Shown: positions 24,089 through 39,000 of the stretch, one piece after another
How the letters are laid out: every line of letters starts with the position of its first letter
How positions within the stretch are numbered: the stretch's first letter is position 1
From: Glossina fuscipes
Lineage: Eukaryota > Arthropoda > Insecta > Diptera > Glossinidae
Length of the DNA stretch: 64,000 nt
Assembly (NCBI RefSeq): GCF_014805625.2
Contig: NW_023998415.1
Coordinates: 23,410,088 to 23,474,087, forward strand
Direction: 5' to 3'
Translations under genes and position numbers: made by a program
The notes under the pieces: model-generated
Databases searched by the model: none
Told to the model about the DNA's origin: nothing
Seen by the model: only the letters and a program-made list of their open reading frames with translations

Positions 24089-27000
24089 ATGGCTCCTGCT
24101 AGAAATCCCAATAACAATTATGTGGCACATAATAAATCGGCGGCCAGCGGCTGCGGCAGTTCCAACTCCAACGGAACTACAGGTAGTATAACCAATTCCA
24201 CAAATAAAAGTTTATCAGCATACAAACCTCAGTAGTGACATTGCGTAAATCTACAGGCACAGTTCCTAAAGTTTCATCATCAAATAAGCCTAATTCCAAT
24301 CCGAATGCTACAACTTTGGAAGGTAGCGCCCATCAACAACAAAAAACTATTTTACAACCTATTGGTGTGAATAATGTAGCAAATCGATGTAGCCCTTTAA
24401 ATATAGTAGCTTCAATACAACAACAGCAGCAGCAGAAAACGCGTCAAGTCCAACAACAACAACATCAACAACAACCACAGCAACATAAAAATACCGAAGT
24501 TGTAGCACCAATAAGAAGAGACCTTAAGGATTTGAATGTAAGCGACTATCTGAAAATAAATGCATCATTCTAACTCATTAACCTAATTAGCTAACATTAA
24601 CTGATTTTTTCAATATTATTATTTTATCATTGATTATATTCAATTTATTACATTTTATATGCTTTATTATATGCATTACATGCATTGTTTGCTAAAGCAA
24701 GTCAACCGTAATAGTTTACTTCTCGTAGCGCACTCGAATTTTAGTTAATGTTAAATGCTTAGTGAATTCGAGTAAGCAACATTTAAAAGATCGTTTTATA
24801 CACGCTTGCTATCGTGCTTAGGTATGAAGCCTACAAAATTCTAAAATATGTTTAGAAAATAAATGCAATCTTGAACCATTCAAAACATGGTAAGACGATG
24901 TTAACGCGTAAAACAGAGCTGTTAAAATACGTAAAATCGACAAGAAGAAAACTATGTTAAAAATGGCACCAAAAATATGCGCTACAAAACTATGTTAGCA
25001 ACGACTACAAGATCTGTTAAAAACGGCAACAGAAGTGTACGCAACAAAACTATGCTAAAAACGAGAACAAGATCTGTTGAAAACGACAACAAGAGTATAA
25101 ACAACAAAATTAAAAACTGCAACAAAAGTATAAAGATGGAAATTTTCTCGTGTAAAGAAAAAAGTTTCATTGAAGATGATGCATTAAATACATTAAAAAA
25201 GTAATGAAATTATCCAAATATTTTTGACAATGTTTTAGCATGATGTTTAAATTATTCTATTCCAAATTAAATGAATGAGCAAATCGTAGTGTAAAAATGT
25301 AAGCTCGTAAGCTATACAATGTGCGCATTAAAACATCTTAGCCATCTATCGGAGTCATTTTCCTGAGTTTCATTTACGTATTTGTAAACGATATCAGGGA
25401 TAACAAATCGTTTTATAGAGGGAACGCGCAACTCGTAATAAACAATTTGTTTTCCAATCTCACACAACATTACAGCAGTCTAAACGACCAATGTCAAAAG
25501 AATACATCTAAGTAGCTAACAATTGCGTTTGAAATTTGCACGAATTGTGCAAAGATTGCGTAATATCAACACTAAACGATGTTACAGATTTAGATTTAGT
25601 TATTAAGCAAAAAAAAAATATTTTGAAATCAAAAAGCTTAAGCGGAAAGTTCAATTGAGCTCCAAAGGTTCAATGTGATCCGATTAGGATTAATATAATA
25701 GCAGTCGCAATTTTCTGTTTACTCTTAACACAACTCGAGTAATGGTAGAAAGGAAACAGTTAACGGGTTTTTTTTAACAGAGTTTGGGACGCTTCCGTGG
25801 AACAAAACTCCTTTGCGATATTGCCTGAGAGAATTCAATAATTACTTTTGCATTATCCGCCTGATTGGCCGAGTAGTCAACAGTCTCGACTAGCAATTTC
25901 CATGGTCGTGGGTTTAAATCTCAAGTGTTGTAGAGTTTTCAATAAAGCCGATAGCCTTACATGCTGCTAGTGCTTTAAGGCTTTATATTTAGAATTTATT
26001 CTCTGGCTAAATTAATAATAACTAATGACAGTATATCTGCCTACTTATGACGATTTTGATCACACTACATACACACACATATCTTGTCCTTTCAAAAAAT
26101 TTTTACCCTAAATGTCGCTTTTGCTCAGGTGCGTTTAAAATTAAGAAAACAACATGACCTACATTACAAAAACAAAGTGAACAAGGTGAACATCAACATT
26201 TTGGCGTTTGCGAAAGTTTACTTTTTGTTTGTTCCATGCAGGAATTATGAATTTGTAGCCATGATTCCGCTATTCACTTTAGTCGGGATATCTATATTCT
26301 GTGAGATTTTCAATGGGTGTTTCACTTTTCCTTTGGGATAATTCAACATATCTGATCTAATGTGTACGGAATATACGAATAATTACATTTTTATAACCCA
26401 CTCTTAAGAAACGAAATAGTTCACCTATTGTAAAGCCGTTTGTAGATCTATGCGCACGACATATGTGATCAATGGTGCACCATTACTATCGTTGTAAGAA
26501 CTTGCGCGATTGCAAAAATTGCATTTTATTTAATTTATGGACACCAGGCCAGATGTTAAATGTGGAATATTGAAAGAACACTTTCAATCAACCAATTGTG
26601 CGCGACAAGAGCTGTGATATTGGATATAGGATGTATGCAACACTAAGAAAGATTTAAATTAGTTCCAGCTTTTGTTGTATCGATCGGTTAAGAATTGTTT
26701 CATGAAACTTGTCTGCCCACATAGATGTGCAGATCCTATTCATAATGAATTGAATCGGACCATTTTTTATATACCATTCCTCATCGATTGAAAAACTCGT
26801 TATATGAAAAAAATTTGAAATTTTTCAAAATTCAAAATTTTGCAACAAATCGCTGAATATTAGTATTTTCACATACGAGAAATTTCAATAGTAGAGGAAA
26901 ATTTTTGAATTGTCTCCCATAAAATCGCTTCTACGAAACTTCAGAGTTCATATGGCGAAAATGTCTACTTATTCATAATTTATGGTATTTATGTACCGGT

Positions 27001-30000
27001 CGTTAAGAGTAACCTGATTTTATACCATCCCACCCGGCATAATGGTTCCCATTAAAAGTAGCCCTTTGCACGCCCTCATAGCGTAATGTTGGGTACCTTG
27101 TGGAAAATAGTAAAAATCTCTGCCAAGAAAAATAAATTTGGATCATGTCTGCTCATGTTTTAGGCATCTTCCAATAAAAGAGTTCGCGTGAAAAGTATGC
27201 GTGAAGCAATGAATAACTTTTTGCTATCATGGATTGTATTACGCGAAATGCTGTTAGGTATTTAACTGTAACTGTTTTTGCTTATTTTATTAATAACATC
27301 GAGTCGATATTATAAAGAAGATCCTGATTAGCCCACTGATACATCAACAACAATTAACAAAAAATTCAAGAGAACATGGTTAGTTGCAGTAACGTTACAT
27401 GTTTCCACCTAGATGTCCATCATCTGTTTACAAAGAATTTTCAAATAATCTCCAAATAAAAGCCGAGGGAAGTTATAGACGGTCTAGACCGAATGTATTG
27501 ATACCTGCCAGTAGCATCAATAGAAGAGATAAGATATTTAATTGCAAGACAAAGAGTGCAGAGCAATTCACTCTACATATAGGTCGTGCATCATACAATA
27601 TATTTCCGGCAATAATTTGACATAATTGCGCAGTACATTGGGCAAGTGTTTGTACAAACTAAAAATAACATTTGCATATTATATCCTGTTTGATATTTGT
27701 GAGAAAATACGATAATCTATTTGGTTGGTTTCCAAAATTCGTAAGTGAAAATTTTTAGATCACTTTTAGACAAATACTTGAACCGTGTCAGACAGAAAGA
27801 CATGGCTATGGAATAATTGTACATATCCTGTCGCTGGTCGAGTGTCAAGAGCAAAATCACAAAAATAACATATCCAAAACAAATGTCGGCCGAAATACGA
27901 AAATGACAATGTAGGAGAGGACGCCTAGAAGAGAATTTCTAATAATATTGAAATCTAAAAACATTCTCTTTCTGTACCTTTTGCTCTTAGTTGTTTATGC
28001 CATTCGGGCCATTTTAGTTTCTATTTTGATTATATTCACGCATACTGGTAAAAAAATGTTCTCACCTCGCATTAGTTCATTTTCATACGATCGAGGAACG
28101 AGAACGAAATATATTTTTGGGTTTTTTTTTTCTTTTAGTAATACATTTTTTAGGCAATTATTCTTCATTGCCGGTTCCCCAATAACGTTGATATTGTGAA
28201 TTATATTTTATTTATTTTTATTATTTATTTTTTTTTTTACTATACCTAAGGACTATTTACTTACAACGGTGGTTACAACAGCGAACAGCATTAATTCGAA
28301 TAACAATAACAACCAGCAGCCGTCTTTGGTTCAAAATAGTAACACTATCAACAGCGTTGCAGGCGCTACCAATAGCGATTTAGGTAAGTATATATATATA
28401 TATACATATATACATATGTACATGTATCATTTAAAATAGCGTTGAAAATGTTTGTGCGTCTTTAAGCATTAAAAATAATTTCTGTATTTCTATATAACTT
28501 CTCACCATCGAAGGATGAGAAAGTATACTGACTTAGTCATTCGATTTGTAGCAACAAGAAATACGAAATATATATACATTCTTGATCGGTGATCANNNNN
28601 NNNNNCATGTTTTGCGTCTTCTTATAGATAGATAGACCATCGGAGTTTAAACCATTCGGAGTTTGTAAATAATATCAACCTTTCATGTAATAATAATCTG
28701 AACGCATGATTTTTAGAAAATATGTAATCACACAAGCAATTGTTATTTAGCATAAAGTAACTATTTGCTCTCGAGATATGCGTAAAAAATTCAATTTTTG
28801 GTATGCTCTTGCTTGAGCAATGGAGGGTGCTGAAAATTCGGCTAAACCGAATGAACGATCTTTTCATATTTATTTATTTTAAATGTAGATCTAAATTTAG
28901 ATTTTATTTAGAAGATCGGTGCACTGTACCATGTTGTCAATAGTTCTTAAAAGTAAAAGCACTTTTATTTCCTTCTTTCATTTCTTTATTTTAATTTTAA
29001 ATAATTGATTCATAATCCTAACCAAAATGCGTGGGCGCAATGAGAATGTTTCATGACTGAAAATTATTTCCTAAATAATTTAAATTATTTATCCATAAAC
29101 TGTTAAGTCGATGCAAAATTGAGCAATGAAATGCGAAAATGTGTGCCAACGCTTCAAGAAGGGGAGGAAAGAAGTGTATGAATTTTCAATCCATTTCGAT
29201 TTCATTTGCGACTCGGAAAGGGATGCGAGCCCTAACTGAAGAAAACACGCAAGTATATATGCCGGGTGTAATTGACTGCTATTGACATTTGGCGACGACA
29301 ACAACAACAACAAAACTATCAAATTCTTCACATTATTGACGCACAAATAATTCCGAAGCCTTTCTAAATATTTTCTCTTTATATCGAGTTATTCGCTACG
29401 AACTTATGCACAGACTTAGTACCCTTATGAAAGTTTACTGCATTCGCAGCATTTGCATTGTAAGGCAAAATGAATATATGTAATTTGTTGGAACTTTGAT
29501 GGGTATTTTTTTATGCGTAAGCATCGTATTTACCTGAAATTGCGAAATTCACCTAATAGAGAAATCAAATAAATTGTGAGAATTAGAAGTATCGAACGAA
29601 GCGGAATACAAAATTTTTTGTAATTTTTTTTTTTTATTCCGCTTCACTTTAGACTCAATCATAAATTCTTTTTCAATTTGCTTGCATATGTTTTTTTTTT
29701 CCTTTTTTTATTCTTGATAAATATATAAAATAAATAAAAATAAACGCAAATTTTATTTGTGATTTTCTTTGATTGATAGAAAATTCTCAGGAAAATCAGC
29801 AACGCTTTTGCTATCCGGTACGGCCTATACCGCGTCGTAGCCAGCAAACGTCGCATAACTCGGCGCAACTGCAAAACGATTACCTAAATTCCGCAAATAT
29901 TAATTCAAATTTAAATACAGCCATTGGCGTGGTTATACCTACTACTCCCGGATTACCTAATAGCACAACGGCCGCAATAATACCGCCAGTTTCGTCTTCT

Positions 30001-33000
30001 AATCGTAGCGCGAACAATTCTCCAAGAAACGTAAATCTAAATCAGCAATTACAACAACAATTGTTATTATTACAATTACAGCATTTACAACAGCTTTTCG
30101 AAGAACCTCAAGCACGGCCTTTACTCAATCTTGCCACGCAATTGATACCCACTTTGCGGACTTCTACATCGGCAGTCCAAGAAAATACGATTGCGAATCA
30201 AAACTCTAACGAGGTTGTTCATTTATTGCAACGTTTGCAGCAATTGCAAAGTCTTAATACAAGTAACACTAGTAACAACAATAGTCGAGGAGATTGTTTA
30301 ACAGGCAATTTGGAAATTTGTACCAGGAGTTTGCAAAAAGTCTGAAGCCGCTTAATTCTGAATACGTTTAAATTTGATTTCTACAAAATTCTCATTTTCT
30401 TATTTCCTTTTTAGTCGCTGAGATCTCCCAGCATGGTACACGAAATAAATCCTAATTCGGCGCCTTCGTCACAACGTGAAATGGTTGTCAATTCTGCCAG
30501 TTTAGAGGACGTAGCTCTAAGTGAGGTATCTATTTACTTAAAAATCATAAGCGTTCTACGCTTTTAGTCGCTTATCTCTCGTATTTGTTAGTCAAGCGAT
30601 CGCGCCCAATCCATACAGTCCTTGCATAGCGCTGTGGAGACGCCTACTCCCGACAATACTCCATCTTTTGAAGAGCTACAACAACGTCTGGAAGCGTCCA
30701 ATCGCAACATAGAAAACATGAAGGAACAACAACAACAACTCTTGCGTTTACAAACTGCCGCCAAACAACATTTGAATGAGATGGAAAAATTACGTCAACA
30801 AGCAAACACCTTAAGTTTTCCATCTAGTTCGCAACGTTTAACTAACGATACCGATGGCGCTCCTGAATATCAGAGCGTAGAACAAATCCATACCGATATG
30901 TCGTCATTAGTTGGTCGTATGAAAAATCTTACCGCATTCATACAGAATCAAAATGAATTGTCTTCTTTGTTGGGCGATGATGGTCCTGAAATATTAGCCG
31001 AACAGGAAGCCTTGCAGCGAAAATTGGAGGATTTACGTAATCAAAGGGATGAAATGCGAAACTTGGTAACGGAATTGCAGGATATAAATCGTTCGGCTGA
31101 GGAGACAGCCAAGGAAGCACGTCAACGACAATTTGAGCAAGAAAAGGACGTGGTTGAACAAGAGCCCGAATCTCCGAAATCGCAGCAAACAACTAAAAGC
31201 GTCAAATCTAATACAATGGAGCGTGTAGTTCCGGTAGAGTACACACGCGTAGTCCCAATAGAGCTTTTGCATTCAACTAATCGTCATTCTAATAATGTTA
31301 TACAATCAGAGTCGGAACTAGATCCGGAGGAAGACGAGGTACCAGCGACAGCCGTACTAATACAACAAAGGGAAGCAGACATAGATGCAATGAAATCTCA
31401 ACTAAAACGTCTTAAAGAAATGATGGAAACTGTCAATATGATTGAGACTCATACCATCAACGATCCCAAAACGTTAGGACGCACACCTCCTCGAGAAAGT
31501 TGCAATGAATTTGACCGTGATCGTTCTCTCTTAGTTACAACAAGCAGTCTCTCCAACAATGACAGTGGCAACGAAGAGTACATATCGCGTAAAGTTCGTA
31601 TGCTAAATGAAGTCACGACAGATTTACGAGCACAAGCCGAAAGCTTGCAGGCGGAACGTAATCGTATATATGCTCTAAAAGCGGAAATTGAAAGACGTAA
31701 AAATCAAGCGGCAGCAGCTGCCCAAATAGGGGAGGAAGCTTTGAAAAGAAGCAGTCTAACGCCTACGCCAACACCGAAATCTCTTGAAAGGCGTTTGCAG
31801 GAGCATGAGCAAAATCAAGAAGAACGTGATCATCTGAAAACCGAGTATGAATTAAAGAAAAAGGAATTCGAGATGTTGTGCCAACGGTTGCAAGACGAGC
31901 AGCCCGTAAATGAGACACCAAGCATGCGGCCAGACATTGTCTCAGAAGCCGATGATGAAGCAGAAGAGGATGTCAACGACTCAGATTATGCTGCTAGCGC
32001 AAAATTCCAGCCGAATCCCTCGACCCCGGCTGCTAGCCGCAATGCCCCTTCCGTAGATACATCTTCACGTCAGCGAAATGCTAAAGACTCGATGGATCCT
32101 ACTGTTGTTTCATCAAAAACAGCTGCTCACATTGCCCAGGCTGATAGTAGCACGCACGATGGCGCATCTTTTGAAGGAGCTAGTATCCAATCAGGCAGCT
32201 CGAGGTCGTATTCTATACCGCCACCAATGTCGGCAATGGGCTTAAATTTTCGTAAGTTCAAACTTAAATCACAGATTATAAATAAATAAAATAAATTAAA
32301 TACACTTTCTTAGCTGGCCCTATACCACCACCTCTACCCTCTGCCTGGAATCCTCATCAATATTATTACGGAGCAGGTATACCGCCCCCACCACCTCCTC
32401 CTCCGGCGGCGTTTGCTTCGGGACAAACCGCAACGCTTAACAATCCTCCCAGTGGCGGCGATTGTATATGCAATGCCAACAACTTAGGAGCTGCCACCTC
32501 CTCGTCGACTACCACCGCGACTACTAACATACAACTAAACATGCTTCAACAATTCGTGCATACTCAACAAATGTTGATTAACTCGGTTTGCCATTGCAAT
32601 CAAATGTTATGGCATCAGCAAAGAGAAATTGAAAAACTCAATCAAACTATACACTTATTACAGGATCGTATACTGACCTTGACTACTGGAGCTGCTGTCA
32701 ATGCTAACATTAGCTATAACATGCGTTCGGAATCAGTACCACCACCTAATTTAAATGGTGTGGCAGCGGGTCACCGCACTCCCAATAATCTTTATGTTGG
32801 CTTAAATCCTCGCGCCCAATCAGAACAACCTCCACCCCAGTATATGACATCAGCAGCAAGGGATAATGCGTTCAGCAATTACCAACATCAACAGCAACAT
32901 CATATATATCAACAATGCCATCAACAACGCATGTCGGCTGGAAATTTTAATTTTAGTACAGAAACACAACAGCATAATGCTGCCTCGACAGCTACTGTGG

Positions 33001-36000
33001 GCATATACTCAACATTAAACAATGCTATACCAGAAAATACGGTAGCACAACCGCCAGCAACTCTTTATAACAATGAAATAACGACCCCACAATCGCCTTT
33101 AGTGACCAGTGGACCAGCTCCGATATTTATGCATCATCATAATAATGCAATACACCAAAATAATGCTAACCTACGCACGCAGAACCAGCAACAACAACAA
33201 CAACAACAAACACATCATCATAGTAATAATAGCAGCAATATTGCTAACACCACCGTAGCAGCACGTAACACATTGAACAACCAAGTACCGCCTGGTAATC
33301 GTGCTAATAACTATTGGGATAATTTTAGAAGGTAAACATCCAACTCTTTTTTCCAGACAGCTCTTGTAATATAACCTCGTAAAGATGATATATGATTCCT
33401 TAAATCTTTCATTTACTACTGCTACTACTACTACTACTGTCCGTTTCAGATCATTATTAAGCTAATAGCGTGCGTGTGAACGTCTTCAGTTCAGGAAAAA
33501 TAAATTTTGTTAATTAAAACTAAAATTTTTATATTATTAGGATACATATAATCTTTTAATCTTATTTAATCCTACTTTTCGGCATTTTTAGGGGTCGTGA
33601 TCAAATTTATATACATTTCTCGTTAGATAAATTTCTAGTTATATATCAAAAAAAAAAAAAAAAAGTCGTCGCCAAATGTAGGTTTTTCCTCCTAAAAAAA
33701 AAAAAATCTGTTTCTTGTTTAGATTAATCACTATTGTCCTCTCTCTTCCTCCCTCCTCAATCTATAGTCCTTTCCAACCACCAGCTGGATGTCCTTTGAG
33801 CGTACTATTAAATATAAACAAAATAATATTCCATGTGACGTAATACATTTAAAACTAAAAAGATAATATGATGAACTTTCCTTTTGATGCAATGAAGATG
33901 AATTCGTAGGATTACACAGTTTCCACAAAAACAAAAAAATATTAGAAAATAATAAAGGGAGGGGAATTTCTTGAGTATTGTCAAATAAAGTGTAGGAACT
34001 AAAAACACTGTGATTGGCCATGCAATGCAAATATCCATATAATAAGTTTTTAAAGCAAGGTATTATATGGGAGATGACCAAAAAAGCAGTGCGATCCGAA
34101 GCATTTTCATTTACAATTGCCCTTAGGGCAAAACATGTCGGTTTATCAAATTTCATCCAAATATCTCAAAAAGTGCAACCCGTAGGCTCAACACAAGAAT
34201 GGGTTCAAAATATCAGGCAATCCGATCCAAATTTTTCACATCTATTGCGTAATCCAACATACTATTACTTAGCGATTTTTTTCAAGAAATTTTGAAAATT
34301 ATAACTTCTTTCAAATAACGAATTAAAAAACAAAAAAAAAAGTCTTTTATTGAGGATTGAGATGCAATCAGTTTTCAGTAAGGCTTGTTCTTGAGCCGAT
34401 ACACCTAAGCCTACTAAATTTGTTCAAAATATTCCAAAACATTGCGACCCTCCGATTTCAGAAAAATATACATAGATAGATAGCAGAGGGAAGGAGGACA
34501 TACTTAATTCGATTCCGAAAATGATTCTAAATCGTTTGGTAGGTGTTTTTCATTAAGCGCTTTCGCTTGTTACATACGTCCGAACACATTTAACATGCCT
34601 TGCAGTGCTAGTAGTGTGCAGCATAAATAGTGAGAACGTTGAACTTTTCGGACTACGGCATAGTCTAGCACGTAAGAATTTTCAATGAAATAAAGCGTAC
34701 TTGTAAATACGACTGAAGGGCATAACATTTCCCAAACGGACACACACGTGCTTGGCTAACGGCCACATCCCATTCGCATCTTCTCACTTCTTTCTGATTG
34801 TCACCGAGTTTATCCTTATTTACGAGGTCCCTGCAACAAGTCACATATAAGAATTTAATAAGAAAATAAGCTTTGCTGAATGTGAGCCACGTCAGCTCAT
34901 GTTTTAAGCTTCTGCTCGTGTAAGGTCCCCCATGGAAACTATGCACGACAAAAGATATCATTTTTAGAGTTCTTTCTTGAAAATAAGCAGAGAAACGTAT
35001 TAGGCGATGTGATGCAAGGTCGCGCAAGGTATCGTATCGTCTTTGCCCGACTATAGAGTTTTTACTTGTTTCTATTGTTCGATTTTTTTTTTTTTTTTTT
35101 TTTTTGGAACGCGCTAATAAGTAGGAACAGCGCAAAAGTATTCGTATCGCTTGGCAATGCACAGCGGTAAAAATTTGTTTACTCTAACGATAACGGAGCT
35201 AATCGATATTTTTTGATACATCGATGGGAACGAACGACGAAGCTTTTCTTGCAGCGCAAAATAGATGGACCGCTAGCTTCTCTGTTTCATCTACAATACG
35301 TTTTAAAATTGCCTCCACTTGTCGTGACTTCCTTCTCGTATGAAATGTTACATCTCAACTAATGTTTACATCTTCGCGTTCCTCTTCCTCTCTCTCGACC
35401 CAATCTATTGTCTTGATTGTATACGTACATATCTACACTCTGTCATGAATATTGAAATATAAATCGAGCTCACACAAGCCCAGATAACAGAATGTATTTA
35501 AGACAAAATTAATCCAACTTCCGTTTATTAAGTAAATAAAGCTTGATATGCTTTCTTTAACAATTATACTAAAGTTTTTATGGAGCTGAGGCAGTGCATG
35601 GCGTTTTCTTTAAACTAACATTTGTTGTTTTTCTCTTTTTCTTTATTTGTATGTTCTGTGTTATGCTTTTATTGTTGTATCATCCGAATTACATACGAAA
35701 GTTATTCTCGACAAAACTTATTGTCGACTACGACGAACAAAAGCAACGAAGATCAGCAACAACAGCCGGAAAATCAGTTTCAAACGCAGAGGTCGCCAGC
35801 CTTGCAGCAGCCGCCGCAAATGTATCAACAACAGCATCAGCAAAGTCAGTCGCACTTGGACGAGATTAGCAACAATTTAAATTTTGATAACAATGTTGGC
35901 AGCAATTTCAATAAATACTTACGTATTATACAAAGATCACGCATTAATCATCATCAACAGCAGCAACAACAACAATATCAACAGAATATCTATCAGCAGC

Positions 36001-39000
36001 AACAGCAACGCGAATTCTTACAGCATTTGAATTGGTTGGAACATCAAGATCATAATAACGCCTTGGCCGGCGGAGATAATGCCAGCACAGAGGTCGCTGC
36101 TAACACCACAGACTTAATGTATCACAACTATAATATTAGCCAAGGTAACAAGGTCACGCCGAAGCAAATTTGCCATTTTCGCAATCGCACTGAGGAACTG
36201 AATCGACAAACGCAAAATCCACAACCACCCACACCAGTTCAACAACAACAACAACAACAACAACAGCAGCAGCAGCAGCATCGATACCCGAACACACTCG
36301 CTGGTTATCGGACGCAATCGTATATGAATTTACCGGAAAATCGAAGGCTTAGAAATCACGATGACTTTCTTTTAAGACCCATCCTAGATATAGAAGACAA
36401 CAATTACGATTTCAACAATTGTAATCCTTTACAATTGGCTTTAGATTTCTCAAATTCTTCCAACGCTACTGAGGTTAATCATGGCAATCATCTTCACAAT
36501 ATCTCGTCCAATAACGTAGAGGAAGAAGAGGACACCACTTCTGAGGAAATTAAACGTAATCTTCTCGTAAATGCTTTGAAAAATGACAAGTTCACTACAA
36601 AATTTTATGAATCAATAAAGGAAGATGTTTTTAGGCGTTTAGAAAGTATGTTACTTGACAAGGATAACACGCCTGGTAGCAGCCGGCAAGTTATTAACAA
36701 TATATCATCGAATATTTCTATGCGTAAAATGTATCTGAATGAACAAAGAGGCCAACTCCAGCAACAGCAGCCGTTAGCTTTAAATACAACTGCGGTCAAT
36801 GATCGTGAATTAAATGCCGCCAAAATGAATACCGAAACTGACTTACTAATAACTTCGACAGAAAACTCGCCATTGTTGTTGCTAAATATTGATAACGAGA
36901 AACCAGAAGAGGATTGCAATTGGCGTCACAGTGTAATGAACAACAGCGTCGCGGCCATTAGTGCTAATGGTGCTAATGCTCATCATGCAAACACAAACTT
37001 GCGTCCATTAGTTACGGGCCTCACGAAAAATGTTACGAAAAAACGTAAAAATCAACGCAAACAAATTGTCAGTAATAATAGCAACGTTAGCAGCAGCAAC
37101 AACAATAACAGTTCGAACTTTTTGGAAGAAGAAGATGAAAATCTAAAGGGAGCTTGCAGTTTAGCCGCCCAACAACAAAATCGTCAACCACCCAAAGAGA
37201 AAAAAGTAAGCAAGTTAAAAGCCTAAAGAATATAAAGATTTTTTCAGTCCCCAGCGCATACAGTTACAGTTGTAGGCGTTAATTAAAATTTAACTATAGA
37301 AAGGCAGATAAAAAAAACTGTAGAAAACTTGAGGAAAAAATGCTGTACGTAGTGTTCCTTAAGCACAAATTCAATCATAAAGGCCGATTACTAAAAACTC
37401 AAGTTTAACAAGACGCCATAATAACCAATAAAACGAAATTATGCCTATAAGAAGGACTGACTAGTTTCCTTACGTTATTTCTTTAAGAATAATGTTTGTA
37501 GATATCTTCTTGAACGATCTGAAAATATATCGCAAGTCCGCCAATACATATCAATAATACCCAGTAAGTTATTTGCATGAATCGAATTCTTAAGGCTTTC
37601 TCTCAAGCCTTTTATTGTGTTTTCCAATCGAAATCGAGTCTATTCCGCCCGGAAAAATCATATAATTTCGACAATTTTGCTTCTTTATATGTGACAAGCC
37701 GAAACGCATAGCAAAATCGTTCGTTCGTTCGTTCGTTCGTTCGTTCGTCCGTCCGTCCGTCCGCAGAAAAACTCGGAAACAAAAATATTGATGGCTTAAT
37801 TTACGTAATCTATATATTTCTCCAGGCTATCTTATAGCAAGACTTTCATCGATATTGATTATCATTTAACGTCTACAAGAAAATTCTTAACAAAGCTTGA
37901 CTTTTTTTTATAAAATTTTCCCTTTGTAGTTGTAGAAGAGTTTTACAGCTTAGGATAAATGCTAAGCTGTTCCATGTTCTATATATATACATTCGCTGAT
38001 TACGCACGACTTAGTAAGGGTGAATGTTTTCATGCCAAATTTCGTTTGCCGTTTTTGACGTGTCACTAATGAAGCTAATGAAGCTCTGGCGAAAAAGTTC
38101 TCATCACTGTTTTCGACAATTAATTATATTTTACATATGATTCACAATTCTCTTTTAATGATTCTTTTCTATAGGGTGATGAGAACGGTGGTGCAAACAA
38201 TTTACTTAGCTCCAGCTCTAGCACTACTTCGACTGCCAATTCAACCTGTACTAATACTAATCCCAATAATTATGATCTTATTGCTTATATTATAACACGC
38301 ATACGCAATCAAACCCATCCCAATACCCATATAAATGACGCTTTATTAGCAGAAATAGCCAAATTGACAGCTACAGTAGTTCAGAATGCTCAGACAGTGC
38401 CGTCGGCAAGCAATAATGCGATCGCTACCAATGGCGGCGTTACCAGTATATCGCCAAAAAAAATTTACGCCAAAATAAAAAAGTTGTCTTTGCCGCGTGA
38501 GAGAGATGAATTTCTGGATTGGTATCAACAGTATTTGGAAAATAATGTATTCAGTAATAGTAACGAGAACCATAACAACAACAATAATAATAATAATAAT
38601 AATAATAACAACAACAACACTAGTAAGAATAAATGTAATTCACAAAAAGCCCAGAACAAGAGTAATAATCAAACGCAAATCATGACAGCGGACGATGGGG
38701 ATTTGGCCGAAGCCGATCAAAATTGCTCATCGGCAAGTAATAGTAATAATTATTCAAACATTGCCTTGATTGGGCCGGTTCACGAAAATGTTGATAACAA
38801 CAACGCGTCTAAACATGAATCTATCGAATTTGAAAATAAAGAAAATCCTGATGCTGAGAATCACGATAATATAGAAGGAGCCTGTGCTTTGATTTCCCCA
38901 AGTCTCTCAAAGTCAGAGGAAATGGACAAAGATTTTAAAACTGAAAAGTCCAACGAGCGTGGACAAGAAGATTTAAATATAAAATTATCGGAACAATCGG

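Noticed and set aside
34665..35162. 165-codon minus-strand ORF inside a Pcm1 intron
   Set aside because: It passes through a poly(T) run and an INE-like repeat end, so the openness is by chance.
36114..36317. Minus-strand poly-Leu ORF
   Set aside because: It is antisense to the CAG/CAA tract of Pcm1 exon 8.
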